The notes beneath the pieces were generated by a model. The model saw only the letters and a program-made list of their open reading frames with translations, made no database searches and was not told where the DNA came from. Of a stretch of DNA of 34,461 nt, positions 8,501 through 16,678 are shown one piece after another. Source of the stretch: Alphaproteobacteria bacterium (GTDB taxonomy: Bacteria > Pseudomonadota > Alphaproteobacteria > ATCC43930 > CGMCC-115725); NCBI GenBank assembly GCA_028866355.1, contig JAGWIH010000002.1, positions 1-34,461 on the forward strand, read 5' to 3'. The position numbers and the translations under genes are program-made. Position 1 is the first letter of the stretch, and every line of letters starts with the position of its first letter.

Positions 8501-9182
8501 TGCCGCCACCTGCGCTCGCGCCACCGCTGGCACCGCCGCTGGCACCGCCCGAGCCATCGGCCGAACCGAGCGCCGCCGACGCCTTGCCACTGCGGTAGTT
8601 TTCGACCGCCGCGATACTCGGAGCCGAATCAGCCGGGCCTTGCGGATGGCCCGAAACCAGATCGCGCGGATCCGCGACCATGAGGTAGAGGTCGGTTCGC
8701 GTCGCGCAGCCGAGGTTGGTCGACGGCGCATTCGACGGATTGTAGGGGCCGAGGATGGGCCAATTGGGACAGGCGGGCGGCACCGCCGCTTCGCGGCTGA
8801 CTGTCACCACGACGGCATCGGCCGTCAAACTGGCATCGGGTGGCGCCATGCGGTGTGCGATGCCCATATTGTCGAGCACCTGGCTGACGCGGGCGCGCCG
8901 CGCGTCGGCGATCGTGCCGTTGCCGGCGACGATTGTGACATTGTCGATGCCGTCGCGACGGCCTTGACCGACGAAGGCTTCGAGATCGGCGGCTTCCGTC
9001 GGCGCGAGCGTCGCGCTGCCAGGCGCGAATTGGACCGTATGGCTCAGCTGGACCGGCTTCACCGTGAGCTGATTGAGGGTGACGTCGTTCGGCGCGTGGC
9101 TGCAGGCTGCGAGCAGCGCAACCGTGGCGAACGCGGCGGCGAGCATCCAGCGGCGGCGGAGATGGTTGGCGGATTTGGTCAT
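8490..9182 (-). CDS. cpaD: Tad pilus outer-membrane lipoprotein CpaD (RcpB-like)
   Basis: A 230-residue predicted lipoprotein: positively charged N-terminus (HLRRRW), hydrophobic stretch and lipobox LLAAC with the acylated cysteine at residue 27. The body contains the CpaD/RcpB region with an OmpA-like phrase (VQFAPGSATLAPTEAADLEAFV) and a cysteine pair, PPACPNWP and NLGCATRTDLYLMVADPRDL, characteristic of CpaD. It ends in a low-complexity Gly/Ser/Ala tail (GSADGSGGASGGASGG). CpaD assists the CpaC secretin in the outer membrane. Start chosen at the ATG directly preceding the signal sequence; the longer open frame upstream overlaps cpaC. Eight bases separate it from the cpaC stop. Confidence 0.88.
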   Translation of the reverse strand: MTKSANHLRRRWMLAAAFATVALLAACSHAPNDVTLNQLTVKPVQLSHTVQFAPGSATLAPTEAADLEAFVGQGRRDGIDNVTIVAGNGTIADARRARVSQVLDNMGIAHRMAPPDASLTADAVVVTVSREAAVPPACPNWPILGPYNPSNAPSTNLGCATRTDLYLMVADPRDLVSGHPQGPADSAPSIAAVENYRSGKASAALGSADGSGGASGGASGGASAGGGNGQ

Positions 9183-9190
9183 GCGCGTTC

Positions 9191-10720
9191 TCAATTGAGC
9201 TCGAAGCCGACCTGGCCCATCGGCATCGCGGCTTTGCGGCCGTCGGGCAGGGTGGTCATGCTGGCGGCGGGTGGCGCCGGGATGCTCGGCGGCTGCGTTT
9301 GCGGGCCATTCATCTGGCCGTTCAGGATCATGTCGGCGTCGGTTGGCGTCGTCAGCCCATCGTTGGGTATTGCCATCGGGCCGTTGACCGGCTTGACGAG
9401 ATAAGGCGTCACCAAGATCACCAACTCGCTTTCGTTGCGCTGGAACGCCTCGGACCGGAACAACTGACCGAGAACCGGGATGTCGCCGAGCCACGGGAAC
9501 TTGTTAAGGTTCTGCGTCATGTTGTTCTGGATCAGGCCGCCGATCGCGAAGGTCTGGCCGCTGCCCAGCTCGACCGTCGTCTCGGCGCGCCGCGTCGACA
9601 GGCCAGGCACCGACACGCCGGCGACCGTGATCGCCGTCGAGTTGTCGATTTGGCTAACCTCGGGCTCGACGTGCAGACTGATCCGGCCGCTGTTCAAGAT
9701 CGTGGCGATGAACGACAGGCTGACGCCGAATTTCTTGTAGTCGATGGTGACGACGGCGCTGCCGCCGGTACCGGATTGCGGCACGGGTACCGGAAATTCG
9801 CCGCCGGCGAGGAAGCTCGCCTTTTGGCCTGACACCGCGGTCAGGTTAGGTTCGGCCAGGATGGTGACCAAACCTTGATCCTCGAGCGCCGAAATCAAGC
9901 CGTTGATGCTATGGCTGCCGAACCGGGCGCCGCCGAAAATGTTGCCGACCGTTTGGCCACCCTGGAGCGACGTCGCCTGCGTGTTGAAGCCGTTCACCGT
10001 GCTTCCGGGCAGCGCCGGCACGATCTTCGTCACCGTGGAATTGGCGATAACACTGGTTCCGGCGGTCACCAGGCCGAAGGCCACGGAACCATTGTTGCTG
10101 ATGTTTTGCCAATCGATGCCGAACTGCTTTTCGATGCTGCGCGACACCTCGGCGACGCGCACATGCAGGTTCACCTGATTGGGCGCGATCAACTGCATCT
10201 TGTTGACCAGCTGCTTCGGATCGGGAACGTAGCGCGCCGCGATCTGCTGGATGTCGGCGCCTTGCGACGGTGAGGTGATGTCGCCTTGGAGCACAATCGA
10301 ATTGTCCACCGGTCGGGCTTCGACTTTGGTGCCAGGCACCAGTTGATCGAGGGCGCGTTGCAGGTCGGCGGCGTCGGCATGCACGACGACCGGGCTGTTG
10401 ATCAGGACGTTGTCTTCTTTATCAAGCGCGAACAACGTGGTCGTGCCGGCGGCCTTGCCGACGAGATAGATGATGGTCGGCGATTTGACCTGGATGTCGG
10501 CGACGGTGGGATCGGCGACGAAGATGTTCCCCGCCGGCCGGTCAAGACGAAGGATGACGCCCTTGCCGCTGGCGAGCGAGATCACCTGTCCGTTCGGCGC
10601 GATGATCTGCGGTCCGGCAAAGGCCACAGCCGGCGCCAGCGTCAAGCTGAGCGACATCACAAACGCGAGTGCCTGGATGGCGCGCACGATGAATCGGTTA
10701 TGGCTACGACGCACGATCAT
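9191..10720 (-). CDS. cpaC: Tad pilus secretin CpaC (RcpA)
   Basis: A 509-residue secretin that forms the outer-membrane pore for the Flp pilus. It begins with a cleavable signal sequence (ALAFVMSLSLTLAPAVAFA), followed by the pilus-secretin N-domain (GKGVILRLDRPAGNIFVADPTVADI), a BON-like region, and the secretin core: VNLHVRVAEVSRSIEKQFGIDW, the LAEPNLTAVSGQKASFLAGGEFPVPVPQ signature, and the end VPGLSTRRAETTVELGSGQTFAIGGLI. The C-terminus is Pro/Thr-rich. The ATG overlaps the cpaB stop by four bases (10717-10720). Confidence 0.93.
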   Translation of the reverse strand: MIVRRSHNRFIVRAIQALAFVMSLSLTLAPAVAFAGPQIIAPNGQVISLASGKGVILRLDRPAGNIFVADPTVADIQVKSPTIIYLVGKAAGTTTLFALDKEDNVLINSPVVVHADAADLQRALDQLVPGTKVEARPVDNSIVLQGDITSPSQGADIQQIAARYVPDPKQLVNKMQLIAPNQVNLHVRVAEVSRSIEKQFGIDWQNISNNGSVAFGLVTAGTSVIANSTVTKIVPALPGSTVNGFNTQATSLQGGQTVGNIFGGARFGSHSINGLISALEDQGLVTILAEPNLTAVSGQKASFLAGGEFPVPVPQSGTGGSAVVTIDYKKFGVSLSFIATILNSGRISLHVEPEVSQIDNSTAITVAGVSVPGLSTRRAETTVELGSGQTFAIGGLIQNNMTQNLNKFPWLGDIPVLGQLFRSEAFQRNESELVILVTPYLVKPVNGPMAIPNDGLTTPTDADMILNGQMNGPQTQPPSIPAPPAASMTTLPDGRKAAMPMGQVGFELN

Positions 10721-11709
10721 TTGCCCACCGTCCGTCCGGCCGCGCCGATGGCCTTCGCGGTCGCGGCGCCGGCAGCGCCGATTGCCGTGCTCGGCGGCGC
10801 AGATGCCGGCGGCGCAGACGCTGTCTCAACGGCGCGGCCGCCACTGAATTCAATCGACGATTTCGTCGTGCCGCGAATCACATCGATCTCGTTGGACGAG
10901 CCCGACGAGCTCACGGCCTGATGATGGGCGAACGGGATCTGGACCGCGTCGGTGTCCCAGGTGAGAGTCGGTTGATGCGGCTCCGCGTCGTTTTCGGCGG
11001 TGCCGACGCTGCGCAACGTCATTGCCAGCTTGCCCATTTCGGGCAGCAACGTCACAACTTCGGCCTGTTTTGGCGTCACCTCGAGCGTGGCGGTGCGCGC
11101 CAGCGGCCCGTCGTGCGTCTGGTCGTTGATCTTCTGGTCGATGGCGAGCACGCGGATGTCCTGCAGCACGGTCTCGGACACGCGGCGCGGCTGGGAATTC
11201 TTATCGGTCGACGGCACGTCCATAGTCAGGATCAGATCGACGCGGTCGCCCGGCATCGCCAAGCCGGACAGGCCGGCGCCGCTGGTCAGCGGCACGGTGA
11301 TGGCGCGGTCGCCCGGCGTGACGATCGCCGCGAGGAATCCGCGGTCGCCCTTCTTGACGATGCGCAGATCAGTGATTGGTTCGCCCGTCGCGATGCCGGC
11401 CTTCGCCACCGAGCCGACGATCGCGTCGAGATTGACTGCGCCTTTGACCATGTAGGCCTTCGACAGGTCGTTATTCGGCCAGCTCTGCCAAGCGAGATCC
11501 TCGGTGCGGATGAAGTGGCCGGCGGGCAGTGCCTTGGCCGCGACCAGGATCATCTTGGGCGGCGGCGGGGCCGCCATTTGCGCCACCGGCGCGGCGGCCT
11601 CGGTGCGGACGTGCTCGACCCACGCGCGCACGACAAGCGCGGTGACCAGCGACAGCACCATGGCGGTCGCCAGCAGCAGCAATCGGCGGGGCGGCAGTGT
11701 TGCGAACAT
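10717..11709 (-). CDS. cpaB: Tad pilus assembly protein CpaB (RcpC)
   Basis: A 330-residue protein with an N-terminal membrane anchor (LLLLATAMVLSLVTALVVRAW) and then a SAF domain (ILVAAKALPAGHFIRTEDL) followed by the CpaB/RcpC core (GLAMPGDRVDLILTMDV, ETVLQDIRVLAIDQ, TLEVTPKQAEVVTLLPEMGKL). CpaB acts in the periplasm with the CpaC secretin. First gene of the seven-gene pilus operon. Two in-frame ATGs lie upstream (11760, 11751), but I prefer 11709, just ahead of the anchor, with GAGAGG about a dozen bases before it. The C-terminal 60 residues are Ala/Pro-rich and poorly conserved in the family. Confidence 0.9.
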   Translation of the reverse strand: MFATLPPRRLLLLATAMVLSLVTALVVRAWVEHVRTEAAAPVAQMAAPPPPKMILVAAKALPAGHFIRTEDLAWQSWPNNDLSKAYMVKGAVNLDAIVGSVAKAGIATGEPITDLRIVKKGDRGFLAAIVTPGDRAITVPLTSGAGLSGLAMPGDRVDLILTMDVPSTDKNSQPRRVSETVLQDIRVLAIDQKINDQTHDGPLARTATLEVTPKQAEVVTLLPEMGKLAMTLRSVGTAENDAEPHQPTLTWDTDAVQIPFAHHQAVSSSGSSNEIDVIRGTTKSSIEFSGGRAVETASAPPASAPPSTAIGAAGAATAKAIGAAGRTVGK

Positions 11710-11813
11710 CGCGCGGTCGGTCCTCTCAACGTCCTTCCCGGCCGGTGCCATCCGGACCATTACGAATGGCCGTCGGCGGGCGGGTTTTAAGTGAATCGAT
11801 TGTGACGAACTCT

Positions 11814-11830
11814 GGTTAATACCCAGTGAA
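11814..11830 (-). promoter_or_regulatory. CtrA-like site upstream of the cpaB operon
   Basis: On the minus strand this reads TTCACTG-N4-TTAACC, that is TTCA-N7-TTAAC, one mismatch from the CtrA consensus TTAA-N7-TTAAC. Thirteen of its 17 bases are identical to the element at 12893-12909 in front of tadD. It lies about 105 bases upstream of the chosen cpaB start. CtrA control of pilus genes is established in Caulobacter; here it is an inference from the motif and its duplication. Confidence 0.45.
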
Positions 11831-11876
11831 AACCGCGCGAAATCCGCGCCTTAGGCCAATCGGCATGATGACTGAC

Positions 11877-12839
11877 CTATTGAGCGGCGACGGCGTCGGG
11901 CGCCTTGTCAGCCGCGGCCTGGCTGGCCGGCCGGGCTGGTAGCGTCGCGAAATGGATGCCCATCAGGGCGGTGCGATCCGCGGCGTCGCCCCGATCGGCG
12001 GCGGCGCTGTGATAGGCGGCAAGCTCGCTGTCCAAGGCGGCGCGATCGGCGTCGCTGGTGACCACTTGCTGCGCTTTGTCCATATCGCCGTGCACGGCCT
12101 CGATGAAGGCGAGGTTACGGCGGTAGCGCGGCTCGGCGTTCGGCAGGGCGACGAGCGCCGTCAGGGTTTTAACGGCGCCGTCGTAATCGCCCGACAGGAA
12201 CTGGGCCATCGCCAAATTGTTGAGCAATCCCTTGTGCTCGGGCGCGATCGCGAGGCCGGCCCGGTAGTTCTTGATGGCGACGTCGTATTGGCCCATCGAG
12301 CTGTAGGCGACTCCCATCGCGCTGAACAGCGCGGGATCGTCCTTGCGGGTTTCGAGCGCGATGTTGAATTCGTCGATCGCCGCCTGCGGCGAGCCGCGCA
12401 CGAGCATCAATTCGCCCATGCGGAAAGCCGCTTCCGGGCCGTTCGGCTTGAGCACCTGGACCAGATGATAGGCTTCGTAAGCCTGGGTGTACTGGCCGAG
12501 CGCGATATCGACCTGACCCAACCGCAGTAACGGCGTCGTCGAATTCGGGTCGTCGCTGTGCGCCTGCCGATAGAAAGCCGCGGCCGCCGCGTTATCGCCC
12601 TTGGCGGCGGCTTCGTCGCCGCGCTCGAGCGCCGATTTCGATGCTTCCGCGTCCTTGTGCATGATTTCGGTTTGCGCCGCGGCCATTTTTTCCGCGGTTG
12701 CCGCTTCCTTGTCGCCGACGCTGGCGCATCCCGACAGCGCCAGGGCGCAAGCGGCCACCAGGACGAAAACCCACACGGCGTCACTACCACGCGTGATGCG
12801 CGTTGAGGCGGCGACGGCGGTCATCTTGGAACGCAACAC
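11877..12839 (-). CDS. tadD: TadD-like tetratricopeptide-repeat lipoprotein
   Basis: A 320-residue exported protein with a hydrophobic signal ending in the lipobox ALSGC, a coiled Ala/Glu-rich linker, then several TPR units (for example TPLLRLGQVDIALGQYTQAYEAY, AAFRMGELMLVRGSPQAAIDEF, ALFSAMGVAYSSMGQYDVAIKNY, GLLNNLAMAQFLSGDYDGAVKTL). This matches TadD, the outer-membrane-associated lipoprotein needed for secretin assembly in Tad systems. The start codon is GTG, supported by GAGGGG six bases upstream. It lies 167 bases upstream of cpaB on the same strand with its own CtrA-like site. Function beyond the family is inferred from position. Confidence 0.8.
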   Translation of the reverse strand: MLRSKMTAVAASTRITRGSDAVWVFVLVAACALALSGCASVGDKEAATAEKMAAAQTEIMHKDAEASKSALERGDEAAAKGDNAAAAAFYRQAHSDDPNSTTPLLRLGQVDIALGQYTQAYEAYHLVQVLKPNGPEAAFRMGELMLVRGSPQAAIDEFNIALETRKDDPALFSAMGVAYSSMGQYDVAIKNYRAGLAIAPEHKGLLNNLAMAQFLSGDYDGAVKTLTALVALPNAEPRYRRNLAFIEAVHGDMDKAQQVVTSDADRAALDSELAAYHSAAADRGDAADRTALMGIHFATLPARPASQAAADKAPDAVAAQ

Positions 12840-13086
12840 GGCAATCCCCTCGCACGCTCACCAGAATGGTTAGCGGGAGTGTCGCGCTTCGTGGTTAAGT
12901 ATCAGTGAACTCAGCAATTTAACCGTGACGCCGGCAAACATGCCGACGCGACGCCGCGGCGGCGTCAACCCCACCGTCACTTCTGGCGTATTTGCGATAA
13001 AACCAATATGTATTTGATTCGATTTAAATTGTGATCCAGTGCATTCGATATATATTTGCCTAATCGTCTGTTAACGGGGTTCCGCC
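12840..13086. promoter_or_regulatory. Divergent promoter region between tadD and flp
   Basis: 247 bases, markedly AT-richer than the genes around it in its right half. It contains a CtrA-like element (12893-12909), a perfect 8-base inverted repeat with one-base loop, GACGCCGC-G-GCGGCGTC (12950-12966), and a possible flp promoter with TTGTGA (13029-13034), 16-base spacer and TATATT (13051-13056). The spacing would put transcription start about 25 bases before the flp ATG. No coding sequence was found in it. Confidence 0.5.
12893..12909 (-). promoter_or_regulatory. CtrA-like site upstream of tadD
   Basis: Minus-strand TTCACTG-N4-TTAACC, fitting TTAA-N7-TTAAC with one mismatch and sharing both conserved blocks with the site at 11814-11830. 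It sits 54-70 bases upstream of the tadD GTG, a workable promoter distance. Confidence 0.45.
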
Positions 13087-13254
13087 ATGACCGCTTTCCT
13101 CCGCCGCCTGGCCGCCGACGAATCCGGCGTCACTGCAGTCGAGTACAGCTTGATCTGCGCACTGATGGGGCTGGTCCTGGTCACGAGTCTGCGCGACGTC
13201 GGCACGGCGCTCAACGCCACGTTCACGACGGTCTCGAACGCGCTCGGCCGCTAG
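13087..13254 (+). CDS. flp: Flp-type pilin
   Basis: A 55-residue prepilin. The sequence opens with a short basic leader (MTAFLRRLAADESG) followed by the prepilin peptidase site G-V-TAVEY, with Glu at mature position 5 and the adjacent Tyr that define Flp pilins. It continues into one long hydrophobic helix (SLICALMGLVLVTSL) and a short C-terminal part (NATFTTVSNALGR). This is the structural subunit polymerised by the cpa/tad products encoded on the opposite strand. It is the only pilin seen; no prepilin peptidase (CpaA/TadV) or pseudopilin (TadE/F/G) gene is in the window. A weak GGGG-containing ribosome-binding region precedes the ATG. Confidence 0.93.
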   Translation: MTAFLRRLAADESGVTAVEYSLICALMGLVLVTSLRDVGTALNATFTTVSNALGR

Positions 13255-13350
13255 GCGCGACGCAACCCCCATCGTCGCCGACGACATCGACGCGCATCAC
13301 GCCGCCGCGGCGGCCCACACCTCAACGCTTTGATTTCAATCCGCTGAACG

Positions 13351-13920
13351 TCAGCGCGCGATGCGTGCTTCGATCTCGGCGCAGAGATAATGATAAAGGC
13401 AGATGTGCACCTGCTGGATGAACGGCGTGTCGGTCGCCGGCACCGCCAGCAGGATATCGGCTTTCGGCGCGAGCTTGCCGCCGCCTGCACCCGTCAGCGC
13501 GATCACCGTCATCCCTTTTTGCCGCGCCGTCTCCGCCGCGGCGATCACGTTCTTCGAATTGCCGCTGGTCGACAGCGCCAGCAGAACGCCACCGGTCTCG
13601 CCAAACGCTTCGACCTGGCGGGCGAATGCGCTGTCGTAGCTGTAGTCGTTGCTCCAAGCGGTGACGACGGCGGGATCCGCCACCAGCGCCATCGCCTTGA
13701 GCGCGCGGCGCTCCTTCTTGTAGCGGCCGACCAACTCGCCGGCGATGTGCATCGCATCGGCGGCGGACCCACCATTGCCGCAAATCAGCAGTGGCTTCTG
13801 GGATGCCAGCGCCGTGTGCATGACGTCGATCGCCCGCACGACTTGGGCCTCGTCGATGGCGGCCGCAGCCGTGGCCAGAACGTCGCGCGATGCGTCGAGA
13901 TAAGACCTGATTCCGCCCAT
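13351..13920 (-). CDS. gmhA: Phosphoheptose isomerase GmhA-like SIS-domain protein
   Basis: A 189-residue single SIS-domain protein, the usual length for GmhA, which converts sedoheptulose 7-phosphate to D-glycero-D-manno-heptose 7-phosphate for lipopolysaccharide heptose. Evidence: LLICGNGGSAADAMHIAGELVGRY, containing the zinc-ligand pair H-x3-E; the phosphate-binding LLALSTSGNSKNVIAA; and the C-terminal Q-x7-H pair in FIQQVHICLYHYLC matching the other two metal ligands. I chose the ATG at 13920, preceded by GGGG; a longer in-frame start twelve codons upstream is possible. Located alone, convergent with flp and divergent from the fusion gene at 14095; other heptose genes are not nearby. Confidence 0.85.
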   Translation of the reverse strand: MGGIRSYLDASRDVLATAAAAIDEAQVVRAIDVMHTALASQKPLLICGNGGSAADAMHIAGELVGRYKKERRALKAMALVADPAVVTAWSNDYSYDSAFARQVEAFGETGGVLLALSTSGNSKNVIAAAETARQKGMTVIALTGAGGGKLAPKADILLAVPATDTPFIQQVHICLYHYLCAEIEARIAR

Positions 13921-14094
13921 GATCCCCGGCCGCGTATATGGCACGGCCAAGCGCATGCATAAAGCGCCCATTTGCCGCGCGTCGGCGCCAGTGCAGCATT
14001 GCGGCCGGTGCGCTTCAGGGCTTTCGCCGAACCGGGCTACCATAAGGCTAATCCGAACGGAGCGGGTTCGGTTCGGCCCAGGGGAGACCACACG

Positions 14095-15930
14095 ATGACG
14101 CAATGGGTTCGGTTCGAGCGCGACCGCCGCGTCGGTTTCGGCACGCTCGACGGCGACACGATCGCGGTTCACGGCGGCGACATGTTCGCCGGCGCCAAGC
14201 CGACCGGCGAAACCGTCAAGCGCAGCGCGGTCAAGCTGCTGGCGCCGTGCGAGCCATCGAAGATGGTTTGCCTGTGGAACAACTTCCATCAGCTTGCCGC
14301 CAAGAACAATTTCGCGACGCCGCCCGATCCGCTTTATTTCCTCAAAGCCAACAACGCATTTTGCGGTCCGGACACGCCCATTGAACGTCCGAAATCGTAT
14401 TCCGGCCGGATCGTCTATGAGGGCGAGCTCGGCGTCGTCATCGGCAAGAAATGCTCGATGGTCAGCGAGGCCGAAGCGCCCAGTTATATTTTCGGCTACA
14501 CCTGCGTCAACGACGTCACCGCCGTCGATCTGTTGAAGAAGGATCCTTCCTTCGACCAATGGGTCCGCGCCAAGAGCTTCGACACCTTCGGGCCTTTTGG
14601 TCCGGTGATTACGACGGGCGTCGATCCGATGAAGCTCAGCATCCGCACCATCCTCAACAACAAGGAAGTGCAGAATTATCCGGTCGCCGACATGTTCTTT
14701 CCGCCGGCGAAACTCGTCGCGGCCGTGTCGCGCGACATGACGCTGATGCCGGGCGACATCATTTCCTGCGGCACATCGCTCGGCGCCGGCGTGATGCCCG
14801 AAGCGCACAACATCATCGATGTGGTGATCGACGGCGTCGGCAGCTTGCGCAATCCGTTCGATCAGATCGTGCCGAGCCCCTATCTACTCAAAGAGGCGCC
14901 CAAGCCGATGCGCATTTGCGTCGTCGGCGCCGGCGCCATCGGCGGCCTGATCGCCGCCAAGCTCGCGCTCGCCGGCAATCATGTCACGGTCGTCGATATC
15001 GGCGTCCATCTGGCGGCCATCAAGGCGAACGGCATCAAGCTCGAATGGGAAAACGGCAAGACCGAGATCGCCAAGGTCAAAGCGGTCGACAAAATTGCCG
15101 ACGCCGGCAGGCAGGAGCTCGTCATCCTCGCTGTCAAGGCGCATCACCTCGAAGAAGCCGTTCGGGACATCGATCCCATGCTCGATGCCGACACGGTCAT
15201 CCTGACCGTGCAGAACGGCCTGCCGTGGTGGTACTTCCAGCGTCTCGGCGGCAAATACGATGGCCGCAAGCTCGACAGCCTCGATCCGACCGGCGTGCTG
15301 ACGAAGAAGATCGATCCCAATCGATTGGTCGGCTGCGTGGTCTATCCGGCGGCGGCGGTGACGGCGCCAGGCGTCGTCCATCACGTCGAAGGCGACCGTT
15401 TTCCAGTCGGCGAGCTCGACGGCAAGGACACCGAACGCGTCAAGCGGCTGCACGACGTGCTCACCAAGGCCGGTCTCAAGTCGCGCGTGCTCAAGGACAT
15501 CCGCGCCGAAATCTGGCTCAAGGCGTGGGGCAATCTGTCGTTCAATCCGATCAGCGCGCTGACGCATGCGACGCTGGTCGATATCTGCCGCTTCCCGGAA
15601 ACGCGCCACTTGGCGGCGAAGATGATGGAAGAGGCCGAGATCATCGCTAAAAAGCTCGGCGTCACCTTCCGGGTCTCGATCGAGAAGCGCATCGCCGGCG
15701 CCGAAAGCGTCGGCGCGCACAAGACCTCGATGCTGCAGGACGTTGAAGCCGGCCGCGCGCTCGAGACCGAGGCATTGATCGGCTCGATCCTCGAGATGGC
15801 GCGCATGACCGAAACGCCGACGCCGGCGATCGAATCGGTCTACGCCCTGGTCAAGCTGTTGAACAAGGTGATGGTGACCGAAGGCGTCGCGGTCGTCGAA
15901 AAGCCGGCGGCGAGCACCAAGGCGGCTTGA
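14095..15930 (+). CDS. Fusion of fumarylacetoacetate hydrolase-like and ketopantoate reductase-like domains
   Basis: A 611-residue two-enzyme fusion. Residues about 60-260 are an FAH-family domain: YEGELGVVIGKK and CVNDVTAVD hold the metal-binding Glu and Asp residues, and LMPGDIISCGTSLGAG is the typical end. Residue 272 is a methionine that begins a complete PanE/ApbA-type reductase (MRICVVGAGAIGGLIAAKLA) with the NAD(P)-binding GxGAxG, the lysine-containing AVKAHHLEEA, NLSFNPISALTHAT, and the late SMLQDVEAGRALETEALIG motif. Both domains look intact and the frame is continuous. Start chosen at ATG 14095, nine bases after GGGGAG. A likely role is sequential processing of a 2-keto acid or acylpyruvate-type intermediate, but the substrate is unknown. 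The reading frame has no internal stop, so this is a genuine fusion rather than two overlapping genes. Confidence 0.87.
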   Translation: MTQWVRFERDRRVGFGTLDGDTIAVHGGDMFAGAKPTGETVKRSAVKLLAPCEPSKMVCLWNNFHQLAAKNNFATPPDPLYFLKANNAFCGPDTPIERPKSYSGRIVYEGELGVVIGKKCSMVSEAEAPSYIFGYTCVNDVTAVDLLKKDPSFDQWVRAKSFDTFGPFGPVITTGVDPMKLSIRTILNNKEVQNYPVADMFFPPAKLVAAVSRDMTLMPGDIISCGTSLGAGVMPEAHNIIDVVIDGVGSLRNPFDQIVPSPYLLKEAPKPMRICVVGAGAIGGLIAAKLALAGNHVTVVDIGVHLAAIKANGIKLEWENGKTEIAKVKAVDKIADAGRQELVILAVKAHHLEEAVRDIDPMLDADTVILTVQNGLPWWYFQRLGGKYDGRKLDSLDPTGVLTKKIDPNRLVGCVVYPAAAVTAPGVVHHVEGDRFPVGELDGKDTERVKRLHDVLTKAGLKSRVLKDIRAEIWLKAWGNLSFNPISALTHATLVDICRFPETRHLAAKMMEEAEIIAKKLGVTFRVSIEKRIAGAESVGAHKTSMLQDVEAGRALETEALIGSILEMARMTETPTPAIESVYALVKLLNKVMVTEGVAVVEKPAASTKAA

Positions 15931-15945
15931 GCCGCGTCGCCGGAT

Positions 15946-16608
15946 TCACTCGGCGGCGGTCGAGCTCGGCGGTTTGGCCGGGCCGGCGGCCCAGTAATCG
16001 GGCCGGGCCTTGGTGGTCGCGAGGCGTTGCGCGGTCTCGAAGCCGGGCGCCATCGACGCATCGGTGCCGGACAGAACCTGATGATGCTCGATGTTGAGAA
16101 GCCTGAGCCAGCTTTGCTGTCCCAGCGTCAGCCCGATCATGCAGCCGAGTTCGACGAGCTCCGCTTCGGTGTAATGCCGATTGAGCCGCTCCCAGAACGC
16201 GTCGTCGGTCTGCAAGTGCCAGACGATCGCTTCGGCATAAGCGAGCGCGGCTTTCTGCCGGTCATCGTAGTTCTTCGACGACTCGAAGTTCAGCAAATCC
16301 TTCACGTGGTCTTCGATCACGGCGCCCGACTGCGCCGCCTTCACCGAACGCTGGTTGCCGCAATATTCGCACTGCACCGAGCGCGATACGTAAAGCCGGC
16401 ATAGCTCCTTGATCGGATGTTCCAGCACGCCGTTGCGGAAGATGTCGCGCCATGAATTGGCGAAAAACCAGAAACACGCCGGCACGTGCGCCCGCACCGC
16501 CGAGCTCTCGGGCCGCGGCGTGCCTTCCCGCTGGCACCGCTCCATCTCGGCGCGCATCGCCGCATCCATCCGGTCCAATGCCACGTAACTAATCCGCTGC
16601 TTTGCCAT
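15946..16608 (-). CDS. Carboxymuconolactone decarboxylase/AhpD-family protein
   Basis: A 220-residue protein of the all-helical CMD/AhpD superfamily. The core motif is visible as ELCRLYVSRSVQCEYCGNQRSVKAAQ, with the CxxC pair in QCEYCG, followed by KAALAYAEAIVWHLQ and AELVELGCMIGLTLGQQSWLR. Members are decarboxylases or CxxC-dependent peroxide-reducing partners; which applies here cannot be told. Start chosen at ATG 16608, preceded by AAGGA seven bases upstream; the longer open frame lacks such a signal. It ends 15 bases from the convergent fusion gene. Confidence 0.8.
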   Translation of the reverse strand: MAKQRISYVALDRMDAAMRAEMERCQREGTPRPESSAVRAHVPACFWFFANSWRDIFRNGVLEHPIKELCRLYVSRSVQCEYCGNQRSVKAAQSGAVIEDHVKDLLNFESSKNYDDRQKAALAYAEAIVWHLQTDDAFWERLNRHYTEAELVELGCMIGLTLGQQSWLRLLNIEHHQVLSGTDASMAPGFETAQRLATTKARPDYWAAGPAKPPSSTAAE

Positions 16609-16678
16609 CCGAGATTCCTTCGCAAGCCATTGACGGCCACCCGCCAACGTTTGTACCCGCGCGGAGCCAAGTCAAGCG

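Noticed and set aside
7079-8683. 534-codon plus-strand open frame opposite cpaE
   Set aside because: Arg/Gln-rich shadow of the cpaE/cpaF coding strand with no start signal or domain.
12970-13010. Sigma-54 promoter upstream of flp (CTGGCGTATTTGCG)
   Set aside because: The GG and GC elements are separated by seven bases instead of the required ten.
13301-13314. GCCGCCGCGGCGGC palindrome after flp as a terminator
   Set aside because: It has no loop of useful size and no following T-run; it is better explained by GC-rich simple sequence.
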